Origin: an uncultured Prevotella sp.
Lineage (GTDB): Bacteria; Bacteroidota; Bacteroidia; Bacteroidales; Bacteroidaceae
Direction of reading: 5' to 3'
Assembly: GCA_905233425.1 (NCBI GenBank)
Contig: CAJOEC010000038.1
Span: 1-34,209, forward strand
Length of the DNA stretch: 34,209 nucleotides
Part shown: one piece after another, positions 16,637 to 23,173 of the stretch
How positions within the stretch are numbered: position 1 is the first letter of the stretch
Layout: each line of letters opens with the position of its first letter
Position numbers and translations under genes: made by a program
The notes under the pieces: generated by a model
Databases searched by the model: none
The model's input: the letters and a program-made list of their open reading frames with translations, nothing else
What the model was told of the DNA's origin: nothing

Positions 16637-16685
16637 TTGTTAATTGTTTTTTCCTGTTTTTCTTGTTTTCCCCTGTTTTCCTAAA
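16637..16685. repeat. TGTTTTCC-type short repeats in the rseC-rnfB junction
   Basis: Four degenerate copies of a roughly 9-10-base unit (TTGTTTTTTCC, TGTTTTTC, TTGTTTTCCCC, TGTTTTCC) occupy almost the whole gap. No strong inverted arm is seen here. Confidence 0.5.
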
Positions 16686-17133
16686 AACAAATATGGAATG
16701 CAATCTTTCCGGCTATCCTCTCCCGACAGAGCCAGAGCACCAGATAGTATGGCGCCAGCATGGCAAGCGCGGCCAGCGCGCTTGTTCCTTCGTCGATGCC
16801 TGCCGCCAGCATCGCGGCCAGCACCACGAGCAGCAGCACGAGAGGCAGACCAAAGCCTAAGAGCAGCGCCTTTCGCGCAGCCGCCCCCGATGTGGCCACA
16901 ACCACGCTGTCGCCCACCTTGTAGGGGTAGGCGTTTGAGGGGATTTGCAATTCCTGATGTCTGCCCGCATCCAGCTTTTCGTAGACATCCACCACCTTCA
17001 CCTTCTGTTCCGAGGCATTGCAGTGGGCCGCCACCTTGCATCCGGCACATGCTGCCATCTGCGTGATGCGCACCCGTATGTGCCCGTCAGCATCAATGGA
17101 TTCTATGATACCGTCATGGCGAATCTCGCTCAT
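16681..17133 (-). CDS. rseC: RseC/MucC-family protein, Rnf-associated
   Basis: 150-residue membrane protein of the SoxR-reducing system/RseC family, usually found at the head of Bacteroidota rnf operons. It has an N-terminal cysteine cluster (C29, C32 and C38 in CAGCKVAAHC), a small β domain, and two transmembrane helices at about 84-112 and 117-137. Its role with Rnf is unproven; family knowledge suggests assembly or electron transfer to regulators. It is the first gene after the promoter at 17162-17192. Confidence 0.88.
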   Translation of the reverse strand: MSEIRHDGIIESIDADGHIRVRITQMAACAGCKVAAHCNASEQKVKVVDVYEKLDAGRHQELQIPSNAYPYKVGDSVVVATSGAAARKALLLGFGLPLVLLLVVLAAMLAAGIDEGTSALAALAMLAPYYLVLWLCRERIAGKIAFHICF

Positions 17134-17161
17134 TATTATTAATAATGTTGTTTTTGAGCGG

Positions 17162-17192
17162 CAAAATTACACATTTTCCACGAAACGGCAAA
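17162..17192 (-). promoter_or_regulatory. Promoter of the rseC-rnf operon
   Basis: On the minus strand, TTTG (17189-17192), a 19-base spacer, then TAATTTTG (17162-17169), 28 bases before the rseC ATG. A strong consensus match. A small palindrome, CATTATTATTAATAATG, lies at the rseC start (17132-17148). Confidence 0.7.
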
Positions 17193-17202
17193 ACTTGTGG
17201 GC

Positions 17203-17230
17203 AGAAATAACAGAAATAACAATAAAAAAA
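17203..17230. repeat. AGAAATAAC direct repeat downstream of the rubrerythrin gene
   Basis: Two exact copies of the 9-mer AGAAATAAC and a degenerate third are followed by an A-run. They lie between the rubrerythrin stop and the rnf promoter. This is a small member of the 9-mer class seen at other junctions. Confidence 0.45.
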
Positions 17231-17242
17231 CGACATAAACAA

Positions 17243-17785
17243 TTAGTAGTTCTCGGCCTTCACCTGGAAATAGGCCTGTGGATGGTTGCACACCGGGCAC
17301 TCCTCGGGTGCTTTCTTGCCCACGACGATGTGGCCGCAGTTTGAGCATTGCCAGATGACATCGCCGTCCTTTGAGAACACTTGCTCGCGGCGCACATTGT
17401 CCAACAGCTTGCGATAGCGCTCCTCATGGGCCTTCTCGATGGCCGCCACGCCCTCGAATTTCTCGGCAATCTCGGGGAATCCCTCTTCGCGGGCTTCCTG
17501 GGCCATGCGGGCGTACATGTCCGTCCACTCGAAGTTCTCACCTTCTGCGGCGGCCTCCAGGTTTGCCTCTGTGTCCTTGATGGCACCGCCTTCGAGCAGT
17601 TTGAACCACATCTTTGCGTGCTCCTTCTCGTTGGCCGCAGTCTCCTCGAAGATGTTTGCTATTTGCACATATCCGTCTTTCTTGGCTTTCGATGCCCAGT
17701 AGGAGTACTTGTTACGAGCCATCGACTCGCCGGCGAATGCTTCCTGCAGGTTGCGCTCGGTCTTTGTTCCTTTCAGTTCTTTCAT
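17243..17785 (-). CDS. rbr: Rubrerythrin
   Basis: 180-residue cytosolic peroxide-scavenging enzyme of anaerobes; it reduces H2O2 using electrons from a rubredoxin-type centre. The ferritin-like diiron domain shows E20, the pair E53/H56 (ANEKEHA) and the pair E116/H119 (AIEKAHE). The C-terminal rubredoxin domain has C146/C149 (CSNCG) and C162/C165 (CPVCN). It has its own promoter (17842-17873). It lies upstream of rseC on the same strand, but the rnf promoter between them makes joint transcription only partial. It may protect the oxygen-sensitive Rnf clusters, which is inference from position. Confidence 0.96.
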   Translation of the reverse strand: MKELKGTKTERNLQEAFAGESMARNKYSYWASKAKKDGYVQIANIFEETAANEKEHAKMWFKLLEGGAIKDTEANLEAAAEGENFEWTDMYARMAQEAREEGFPEIAEKFEGVAAIEKAHEERYRKLLDNVRREQVFSKDGDVIWQCSNCGHIVVGKKAPEECPVCNHPQAYFQVKAENY

Positions 17786-17841
17786 AGTGGTTTTGTTTTT
17801 TGTTGGTTAGTTAATTATTCTGTTCTATTACGAAACTGTTG

Positions 17842-17873
17842 CAAAGATACGACATTTATCCCAAACCGCCAAA
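17842..17873 (-). promoter_or_regulatory. rbr: Promoter of the rubrerythrin gene
   Basis: On the minus strand, TTTG (17870-17873), a 20-base spacer, then TATCTTTG (17842-17849), 56 bases before the ATG. Confidence 0.65.
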
Positions 17874-17959
17874 TTTGCAAACCAGTTTAACTACTTTAAA
17901 CTCATTTGTTAATGATTGTGCATTTTAAAGAACATTCCATAAGAAAAAGCCCAAAAAGA

Positions 17960-17990
17960 TTTGGTGTTTCGCAGATTTTGCCTATATTTG
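17960..17990 (+). promoter_or_regulatory. Promoter of the Rpn-type nuclease gene
   Basis: TTTG (17960-17963), a 19-base spacer, then TATATTTG (17983-17990), 40 bases before the ATG at 18031. It is nearly back to back with the rubrerythrin promoter. Confidence 0.7.
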
Positions 17991-18030
17991 CACCGTCAAA
18001 TTGGTTTACTTGTAAAAAAGCACAGCTGTT

Positions 18031-18930
18031 ATGAGGAAAGAACGTACATTCATAAGCTTCGATTGGGCACTGAAGCACCTTCTCCGCGAGAAGGCCAACC
18101 ACGATGTCTTGGAGGGCTTCGTGAGCGTTATACTGAAAAAGAAAATCAAGATCCATCGTCTATTGGAGAGCGAAAGCAACAAGGAGGACAAGGATGCAAA
18201 GAACAACCGCGTTGACCTGCTGGCCGAGGACGAGAACGGCGACTTGCTGCTGATTGAGGTGCAGGGCGAGCCGGAGCAGGCCTATTTCCAGAGTATGCTC
18301 TTCGGAGCATCGAAGCTCCTCACGGAATATGTCGAAAAAGGTGAGAACTATGAGCACGTAAAGCGCGTTTACAGTATTAATATTGTGTACTTCAACCTTG
18401 GTCAGGGCAAGGACTGCGTCTACGAGGGCAAGACCGAGTTCCACGGGCTGACGAAAGGCGACCTCTTAGAGCTGTCACCCTTCCAAAAGCAGAAGTTCAA
18501 GGCCGACTCCGTCTCCGACCTCTATCCCCGATACATCATCCTGAAGGTGAACGATTTCAACCGTTGGAGCCGTGACTCTCTCGACCAGTGGCTCTATTTC
18601 CTTGCCAACACCGAGATACCCGACGATGCCGATGCCCCTGGCCTGAAGGAAGCTCGCGAGAAACTCGACCTCATGCGTATGGGCCGCGACGAGCGCATAC
18701 TGTACGATCGCTATCTCATGGACCGCATTATACTGCGCAATACTGTAGAGGGAGAACGGGAGAAGGCACGTTGGGAAGCTCTTCAGGAGGGTCATGAAAA
18801 GGGCCGGGCAGAGGGCCGGGCAGAGGAGCGCATGTCAAATGCGCGTAGCCTCAAGGCTAACGGCGTCCCCGTAGAACTTATAGTGAAAAGTCTGCATCTT
18901 ACCGACGATGAGGCGGCAGAGCTAAACTAA
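18031..18930 (+). CDS. Rpn family recombination-promoting nuclease / PD-(D/E)XK transposase-like protein
   Basis: 299-residue protein of the Rpn/PDDEXK_2 family, Mg-dependent DNases linked to recombination and often annotated as putative transposases. The N-terminal ISFDWALKHLLRE fits the family's first helix. The catalytic core is D62 in NRVDLLAEDENG with E76 and Q78 in LLIEVQGE, the ExQ form of the motif. The C-terminus, with KGRAEGRAEERM repeats followed by a short helical SLKANGVPVELIVKSLHLT segment, is typical. No terminal repeats or second transposase gene are seen. The CotH gene starts 24 bases downstream, so the two may share a transcript. Confidence 0.88.
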   Translation: MRKERTFISFDWALKHLLREKANHDVLEGFVSVILKKKIKIHRLLESESNKEDKDAKNNRVDLLAEDENGDLLLIEVQGEPEQAYFQSMLFGASKLLTEYVEKGENYEHVKRVYSINIVYFNLGQGKDCVYEGKTEFHGLTKGDLLELSPFQKQKFKADSVSDLYPRYIILKVNDFNRWSRDSLDQWLYFLANTEIPDDADAPGLKEAREKLDLMRMGRDERILYDRYLMDRIILRNTVEGEREKARWEALQEGHEKGRAEGRAEERMSNARSLKANGVPVELIVKSLHLTDDEAAELN

Positions 18931-18954
18931 AGACAATGAGTTATTGAACGAAAG

Positions 18955-20541
18955 ATGAAAGTATTAATACTCACCTTACTTACCTGTATTTCATGCTTCA
19001 TTCTGACATGCTGCTCAGAAAGTGAAACGATAGATTACGGCACCGACTACCCCACTATACCCAACAGTGGCAAACTCGTCAAGCCCCGGCTTACATCCTT
19101 GGAATTTCTGGCTTCCGACAACCCAGAGAGCCTGATAGAAGATGCTGTGTGCACCATCACTGGTGACAGCGTTGCGGATTGCTGGGTGTCACATTTAATG
19201 GATGACTTCTATAACTCAACTAACAGTGTTTCCAATCGCAGCGGCAAACAGCTTATAGCTCGTTTCACCTTCGATGGCGACTGCGTTAGGGCTGACGACC
19301 GCAAGATTGAGAGCGGCATTACCCCACTGAATTTCTCACGGCCAAGAAAAATCACCGTCATAGCTGGTGAAATGACGAAAGACTATACCGTATATGTCCA
19401 CGCCTTCACTGGTCTGCCCGTTTTGTGGATAGAGACAGAGGACCGTGCTCCTATCACGTCGAAGGACAACTATGTGCCAGCCCGTTTCTGCTTGGTCGAG
19501 GATGTGGTGACACGCTCGCCAGGCGACGTTATTGAGACTATCGGACAGATAAAGGGAAGGGGGAACACATCGTGGTCAATGCCCAAAAAGCCCTACCGAC
19601 TGAAATTCAGCGAGAAGGTGTCGCTCCTTGGCGAGCCGGCCGACAAGTCGTGGGTACTGCTGGCCAACTATTCCGACAAGACGATGCTGCGCAATGCCAC
19701 GGCATTCTACATGGGCGAGATGAGCAACATAGGATATACACCACGCTCACATTTCGTAGAGGTGATTCTCAACGGGAGCTACGACGGAACGTACCAGTTG
19801 TGCGAGAAACTGAAAATCTCAAAGCACAGGGTGAACGTAGGCGATGACGGATTCCTGATGGAAATCGACGAGAAGGAGAACCCGGAGGAAAACCCCATTA
19901 ATTTCAGAATAAAACACATACGAAACCCTATCTACATAAAAGACCCTGACGTCAAACCTGGCGACGACAGTTATAACTACGCAAAAGACTTTATGGTCAC
20001 AGCCGACTCGGTGCTCTTCTCGGCAAACTTCATGGATCCCGAAGAGGGATGGCAGAAATACATCGACATGGACTCTTTCGTCGACTGGTATCTTGTGAAC
20101 GAGATTGCAAAGAACAACGACGCGATTTTTTTCTCCAGCTGCTACATGAACTTGGCAAGGGGAGGAAAAGTGCGAATGGGACCGCTATGGGATTTCGACA
20201 TAGCCTTTGGCAACATCAACTACGGCGACAATTTCGATGTGAGTGGATTCTGGATAAGAGTTCTACCCTGGTTCAACCGTCTGTTCCAGGATCCTGCCTT
20301 CGTCGCCAGGGTGAAAGAGCATTTCGACTATTTCTACAACCACCGCGACAACATCTTCAACGAAATCAACCTGAACGCCAGATACCTCCATCGCTCAGTG
20401 CAGGAGAACGAGAACAGATGGGGCATACTCTACAACACGACGTGGCCCAACTACGACGTTTGGGGAAACTATCAGAACGAGGTGCAGAACATGAAGGGCT
20501 GGCTTTCACGCCGTCTTGACTGGCTCAAGGCCAACTTATAG
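18955..20541 (+). CDS. CotH kinase family lipoprotein
   Basis: 528-residue predicted surface lipoprotein. The signal MKVLILTLLTCISCFILTCC ends in a cysteine followed by SESE, which fits the Bacteroidota lipoprotein export signal for outer-surface display. After an N-terminal β-rich region (about 35-160), the CotH kinase-like domain begins near 185, with GRGNTSWSMPKKPYRLKF (about 200-217), SWVLLANYSDKTMLRN, and YQLCEKLKISKHRV. It ends with MGPLWDFDIAFGN near 407. CotH proteins phosphorylate proteins in spore coats of other phyla; the substrate in Bacteroidota is unknown. It converges on aroC with no clear terminator between them. Confidence 0.88.
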   Translation: MKVLILTLLTCISCFILTCCSESETIDYGTDYPTIPNSGKLVKPRLTSLEFLASDNPESLIEDAVCTITGDSVADCWVSHLMDDFYNSTNSVSNRSGKQLIARFTFDGDCVRADDRKIESGITPLNFSRPRKITVIAGEMTKDYTVYVHAFTGLPVLWIETEDRAPITSKDNYVPARFCLVEDVVTRSPGDVIETIGQIKGRGNTSWSMPKKPYRLKFSEKVSLLGEPADKSWVLLANYSDKTMLRNATAFYMGEMSNIGYTPRSHFVEVILNGSYDGTYQLCEKLKISKHRVNVGDDGFLMEIDEKENPEENPINFRIKHIRNPIYIKDPDVKPGDDSYNYAKDFMVTADSVLFSANFMDPEEGWQKYIDMDSFVDWYLVNEIAKNNDAIFFSSCYMNLARGGKVRMGPLWDFDIAFGNINYGDNFDVSGFWIRVLPWFNRLFQDPAFVARVKEHFDYFYNHRDNIFNEINLNARYLHRSVQENENRWGILYNTTWPNYDVWGNYQNEVQNMKGWLSRRLDWLKANL

Positions 20542-20561
20542 GAACCGCACGAATTATTTCC

Positions 20562-21626
20562 TTACAGTTTCACCGTCTTCGCGTAGAGCCAGTTGTCGAG
20601 GATAGTCATGGCGGCCATGGCCTCGACGATGGGCACGGCACGGGGAAGCACACAGGGGTCGTGGCGTCCGCGGGCGGTGAACGTTGTGGGGTTGCCCTCG
20701 AGGTCTACGGTAGGCTGCTCGCGCAACAATGTGGCCACGGGCTTGAAGAGAACACGGAAACAGATGTCCTGCCCGTTGGAGATGCCACCCTGGATGCCGC
20801 CGCTGTGGTTCGTCCTTAAACCTTCATTACAAAAAACATCGTTTTGCTGGCTGCCACGCTGTGCCACTCCGGCGAATCCCTCGCCATACTCGAAGCCCTT
20901 GGCGGCGTTGATAGAGAGCATGGCTGCGCCCAACTGTGCGTGGAGCTTGCCGAACTCAGGTTCGCCAAGCCCCGGCGGACAGCCGCTGATGACACAGGTG
21001 ATGACACCTCCTATGGTGTCGCCGTCGGCCTTCACCTCGGCTATGAGCTGCTCCATCTCGCGTGCCTTGTCGGGGTCGGGGCATCGCACGGCGTTCTGCT
21101 CCGTCAGCGAGAGGTCGTAGCGGTGGTAGTCGCGGTCAAGGGCGATGTCGCCCACCTGAGATGTGTAGGCGGTGATGCCTATCCCCAACTGTCGCAGGGC
21201 GAGCTTTGCCAACGCCCCGCCGACGACACGGCTGATGGTGATGCGTGCCGACGAGCGTCCGCCACCACGATGGTCGCGTATGCCATATTTCGTGTGGTAG
21301 GTGTAGTCGGCGTGCGAGGGGCGGAAGAGCGTGCGCAGGTTCTCGTAGTCCTGCGAGTGCTGGTCTTCGTTGCGCACGATGAAGCCTATAGGAGTGCCCG
21401 TGGAACGGCCCTCGAAGACACCACTAAGCAGTTCCACCCGGTCTTTCTCCTGGCGGGCTGTGGTGATGGCGCTCTGTCCGGGGCGGCGGCGGTTAAGCTC
21501 CTGCTGGATGAAGTCCAGGTCTATCTCTATGCCGGCGGGCATACCGTCGACCACGCCACCGACGGCCGCGCCGTGGCTCTCGCCGAAAGTGGTGAGGGTG
21601 AATAGTGTTCCGAAAGTGTTGCGCAT
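20562..21626 (-). CDS. aroC: Chorismate synthase
   Basis: 354-residue cytosolic enzyme that converts 5-enolpyruvylshikimate 3-phosphate to chorismate with reduced FMN, the last shikimate-pathway step. It begins [19 protein letters not shown], with the GESHG signature at 15-19. RRRPGQS follows near 47, then [15 protein letters not shown] and [13 protein letters not shown], and [13 protein letters not shown] in the second half. Length and start agree with the family. The frame stays open upstream through the whole 9-bp array (an I-S-P repeat), but I reject that extension. No other aromatic-pathway gene is nearby. Confidence 0.96.
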   Translation of the reverse strand: MRNTFGTLFTLTTFGESHGAAVGGVVDGMPAGIEIDLDFIQQELNRRRPGQSAITTARQEKDRVELLSGVFEGRSTGTPIGFIVRNEDQHSQDYENLRTLFRPSHADYTYHTKYGIRDHRGGGRSSARITISRVVGGALAKLALRQLGIGITAYTSQVGDIALDRDYHRYDLSLTEQNAVRCPDPDKAREMEQLIAEVKADGDTIGGVITCVISGCPPGLGEPEFGKLHAQLGAAMLSINAAKGFEYGEGFAGVAQRGSQQNDVFCNEGLRTNHSGGIQGGISNGQDICFRVLFKPVATLLREQPTVDLEGNPTTFTARGRHDPCVLPRAVPIVEAMAAMTILDNWLYAKTVKL

Positions 21627-21630
21627 AAGT

Positions 21631-21819
21631 ATGGGGCTTATGGGACTTATAGGACTTATAGGACTTATGGGACTTATAGGACTTATGGGACTTATAGGAC
21701 TTATGGGACTTATAGGACTTATGGGACTTATGAGACTTATAGGACTTATAGGACTTATGGGACTTATGAGACTTATGGGACTTATAGGACTTATAAGACC
21801 TATGAGACCTATAAGACCT
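21631..21819. repeat. 9-bp tandem array, 21 copies, between slyD and aroC
   Basis: Exactly 21 units of 9 bp, mostly ATAGGACTT or ATGGGACTT on the plus strand (AAGTCCTAT/AAGTCCCAT in the sense of transcription). The three units nearest slyD differ (ATAAGACCT, ATGAGACCT), and the unit next to aroC is ATGGGGCTT. It begins 4 bases from the aroC ATG and ends 7 bases from the slyD stop codon. Confidence 0.95.
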
Positions 21820-21826
21820 ATAGTTG

Positions 21827-22402
21827 TTAGTGGCAGTGGCCGCAGGAGCAACCGCCCTCGTGCTCCTTGTCGTGGCCCTCGCAGTCGTCGCAGCCGCAGC
21901 ACTCGTGGCTTATCTGGTTGATGAGGTTCTGTATCTCCTCCTTCGTGGCGTCGCGGTTCTCCAGCACCAGACCCAGGAACTGCAGCGTCATGCCGGCCAG
22001 CGGGTGGTTGGTGTCGATGGTGACGGCATCCTCGTCGACCTTCTCAACGCGGGCCATGAAACGCTTTTCGTCCTCGTCCATGAGCGTGATGACGGCTCCG
22101 GGATAGATGTTCTCGTTGTCGAAATGGCCGTTGATGCAGAACTCCTCGCGCTTCATCTTGTGCACGCCCTCCGGGTCATATTCGCCGAAAGCCTCGGCGG
22201 GTGTCAGGGTGAAGTCGAACTTGCTGCCCTGTGGCAGGTCGACGATGCGCTTCTCGAAGGCGTCGAGGGTGAAGCCGAAACCGCTCACAAACTGGAATGG
22301 CTGGCCTTGCTGTGTCTGCTCCTCAAGGTGCTTCTCGCCTTCGGGGTTGATGGAATAGAGCTGATAGCTCACGGTGATGTACTTGCTTTCCTTATTGTTC
22401 AT
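21827..22402 (-). CDS. slyD: SlyD-like FKBP-type peptidyl-prolyl isomerase with metal-binding tail
   Basis: 191-residue cytosolic prolyl isomerase and chaperone. The FKBP fold is split by an insert-in-flap domain, as in SlyD. The motifs [20 protein letters not shown] (about 44-63) and [19 protein letters not shown] (about 131-149) are typical; the second is the SlyD hallmark NHPLAGxTL. The last 30 residues are Cys/His-rich ([19 protein letters not shown] then CSCGHCH), a nickel- or zinc-binding tail as in enterobacterial SlyD. Upstream is a consensus promoter; downstream is the 9-bp array before aroC. Confidence 0.92.
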   Translation of the reverse strand: MNNKESKYITVSYQLYSINPEGEKHLEEQTQQGQPFQFVSGFGFTLDAFEKRIVDLPQGSKFDFTLTPAEAFGEYDPEGVHKMKREEFCINGHFDNENIYPGAVITLMDEDEKRFMARVEKVDEDAVTIDTNHPLAGMTLQFLGLVLENRDATKEEIQNLINQISHECCGCDDCEGHDKEHEGGCSCGHCH

Positions 22403-22436
22403 CGCTTATTGTTATTGTTTAGTTCAATGTTGGCCG

Positions 22437-22468
22437 CGAAATTAGTAAAATGTTGTGGCACCGCCAAA
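22437..22468 (-). promoter_or_regulatory. slyD: Promoter of slyD
   Basis: On the minus strand, TTTG (22465-22468), a 20-base spacer, then TAATTTCG (22437-22444), one mismatch from TAnnTTTG. It lies 34 bases before the slyD ATG. Confidence 0.55.
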
Positions 22469-22587
22469 TAAAACCCCAATTTTTACCTTGATTTAATATT
22501 TTGTAACAGATTCCATTCGCACGACACAGCCCAGCCCCCATTTGTCGTAGTCCGATGTCGTTGGAAAGGGCCTCGGAGACGTCAAAA

Positions 22588-22653
22588 AGTTCGCGCCGTG
22601 CGAACTGTGAGTTCGCGCCGGGCGGACTGGGAGTTCGCGCCGTGCGAACTGTT
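22588..22653. repeat. Minisatellite C: three tandem copies, 22-bp period
   Basis: Units start at 22588, 22610 and 22632. Units 1 and 3 share their first 21 bases; unit 2 is degenerate. Units 1 and 3 each contain a perfect 7-bp hairpin, AGTTCGC-GCCGT-GCGAACT. Confidence 0.9.
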
Positions 22654-22681
22654 ATCAATATCCTGGGGCCTCAGACAGCCT

Positions 22682-22791
22682 CTCCGGCTATCGACCAAGA
22701 AAGCGCCGGTTATCCCCGAGAAAACCGCCGGTTATCCCCGAAACAAGCGTCGGTTATCTCCGAGCGAGGCTTCGGGAATCTCCGGAGACGG
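22682..22791. repeat. Minisatellite D: about five tandem copies, 22-bp period
   Basis: Units start at 22682, 22704, 22726, 22748 and 22770. The middle three share CGYCGGTTATCYCCGA; the outer two are degenerate but in phase. The family is unrelated to minisatellite C, 28 bases upstream, or to A and B near 3.1 kb. Confidence 0.85.
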
Positions 22792-22829
22792 CGTAAGTTT
22801 TTCGACCTGTACGGTTGTCCGCTGTCGTA

Positions 22830-23033
22830 TGACCGCAGAGCGGTCACCTCTCAATAACCGAGGGTACGAGCGTAGCGAGCACCCCCGGATAGTAGGCGTA
22901 TGGGTAACATCGACTCTAAAAGAGTCGCCCATCCCCGCAGATGGGGCACTCTTTCAGAGTGCTTTCCATTGCTTCCAGCTGTCCGCAAGTCCTACGGACG
23001 CTGCGGTTATTGAGCGGAGACGCTTTCAGCGTC
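22830..23033. repeat. Series of six short perfect hairpins
   Basis: Inverted repeats with 5-7-bp stems occur at 22830-22846 (TGACCGC-AGA-GCGGTCA), 22912-22926 (GACTCT-AAA-AGAGTC), 22928-22945 (CCCATC/GATGGG), 22946-22962 (GCACTCT-TTC-AGAGTGC), 22981-22999 (GTCCG/CGGAC) and 23019-23033 (GACGCT-TTC-AGCGTC). From the second on, the centres lie about 18 or 36 bases apart. No reading frame is credible. The rest of the 22469-23108 gap shows nothing else I can support. Confidence 0.75.
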
Positions 23034-23108
23034 ATTCGGCAGTTCCAACCGCAGCACGAGTTTTTTTCTGTTAAAAAAGGTACTTAGGCCACAATATTAT
23101 TGAAAATA

Positions 23109-23140
23109 ATTGTTCCTTAACTCCTTTTTTTGTACCTTTG
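23109..23140 (+). promoter_or_regulatory. Promoter of the kinase-nucleotidyltransferase gene
   Basis: ATTG (23109-23112), a 20-base spacer, then TACCTTTG (23133-23140), 33 bases before the ATG at 23174. The -7 box is perfect; the -33 box has one mismatch. Confidence 0.65.
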
Positions 23141-23173
23141 CCGCTACTTGAACAATAACCGAAAACAAATTAT

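Noticed and set aside
18031..18930. Complete transposon around the Rpn-type gene
   Set aside because: No terminal inverted repeats or target duplications can be seen at either side; the gene has a normal promoter and a normal neighbour.
21627..21902. N-terminal extension of AroC made of I-S-P repeats
   Set aside because: The frame is open only because the 9-bp array has no stop in it; the upstream part lies inside slyD. AroC homologues begin at the MRNTFG methionine.
22555..23074. Small protein genes within the repeat-rich gap
   Set aside because: The open frames at 22555-22857 and 22598-23074 run through 22-bp repeats and hairpins in unrelated frames. Their translations show R/S/P-rich shadow composition.
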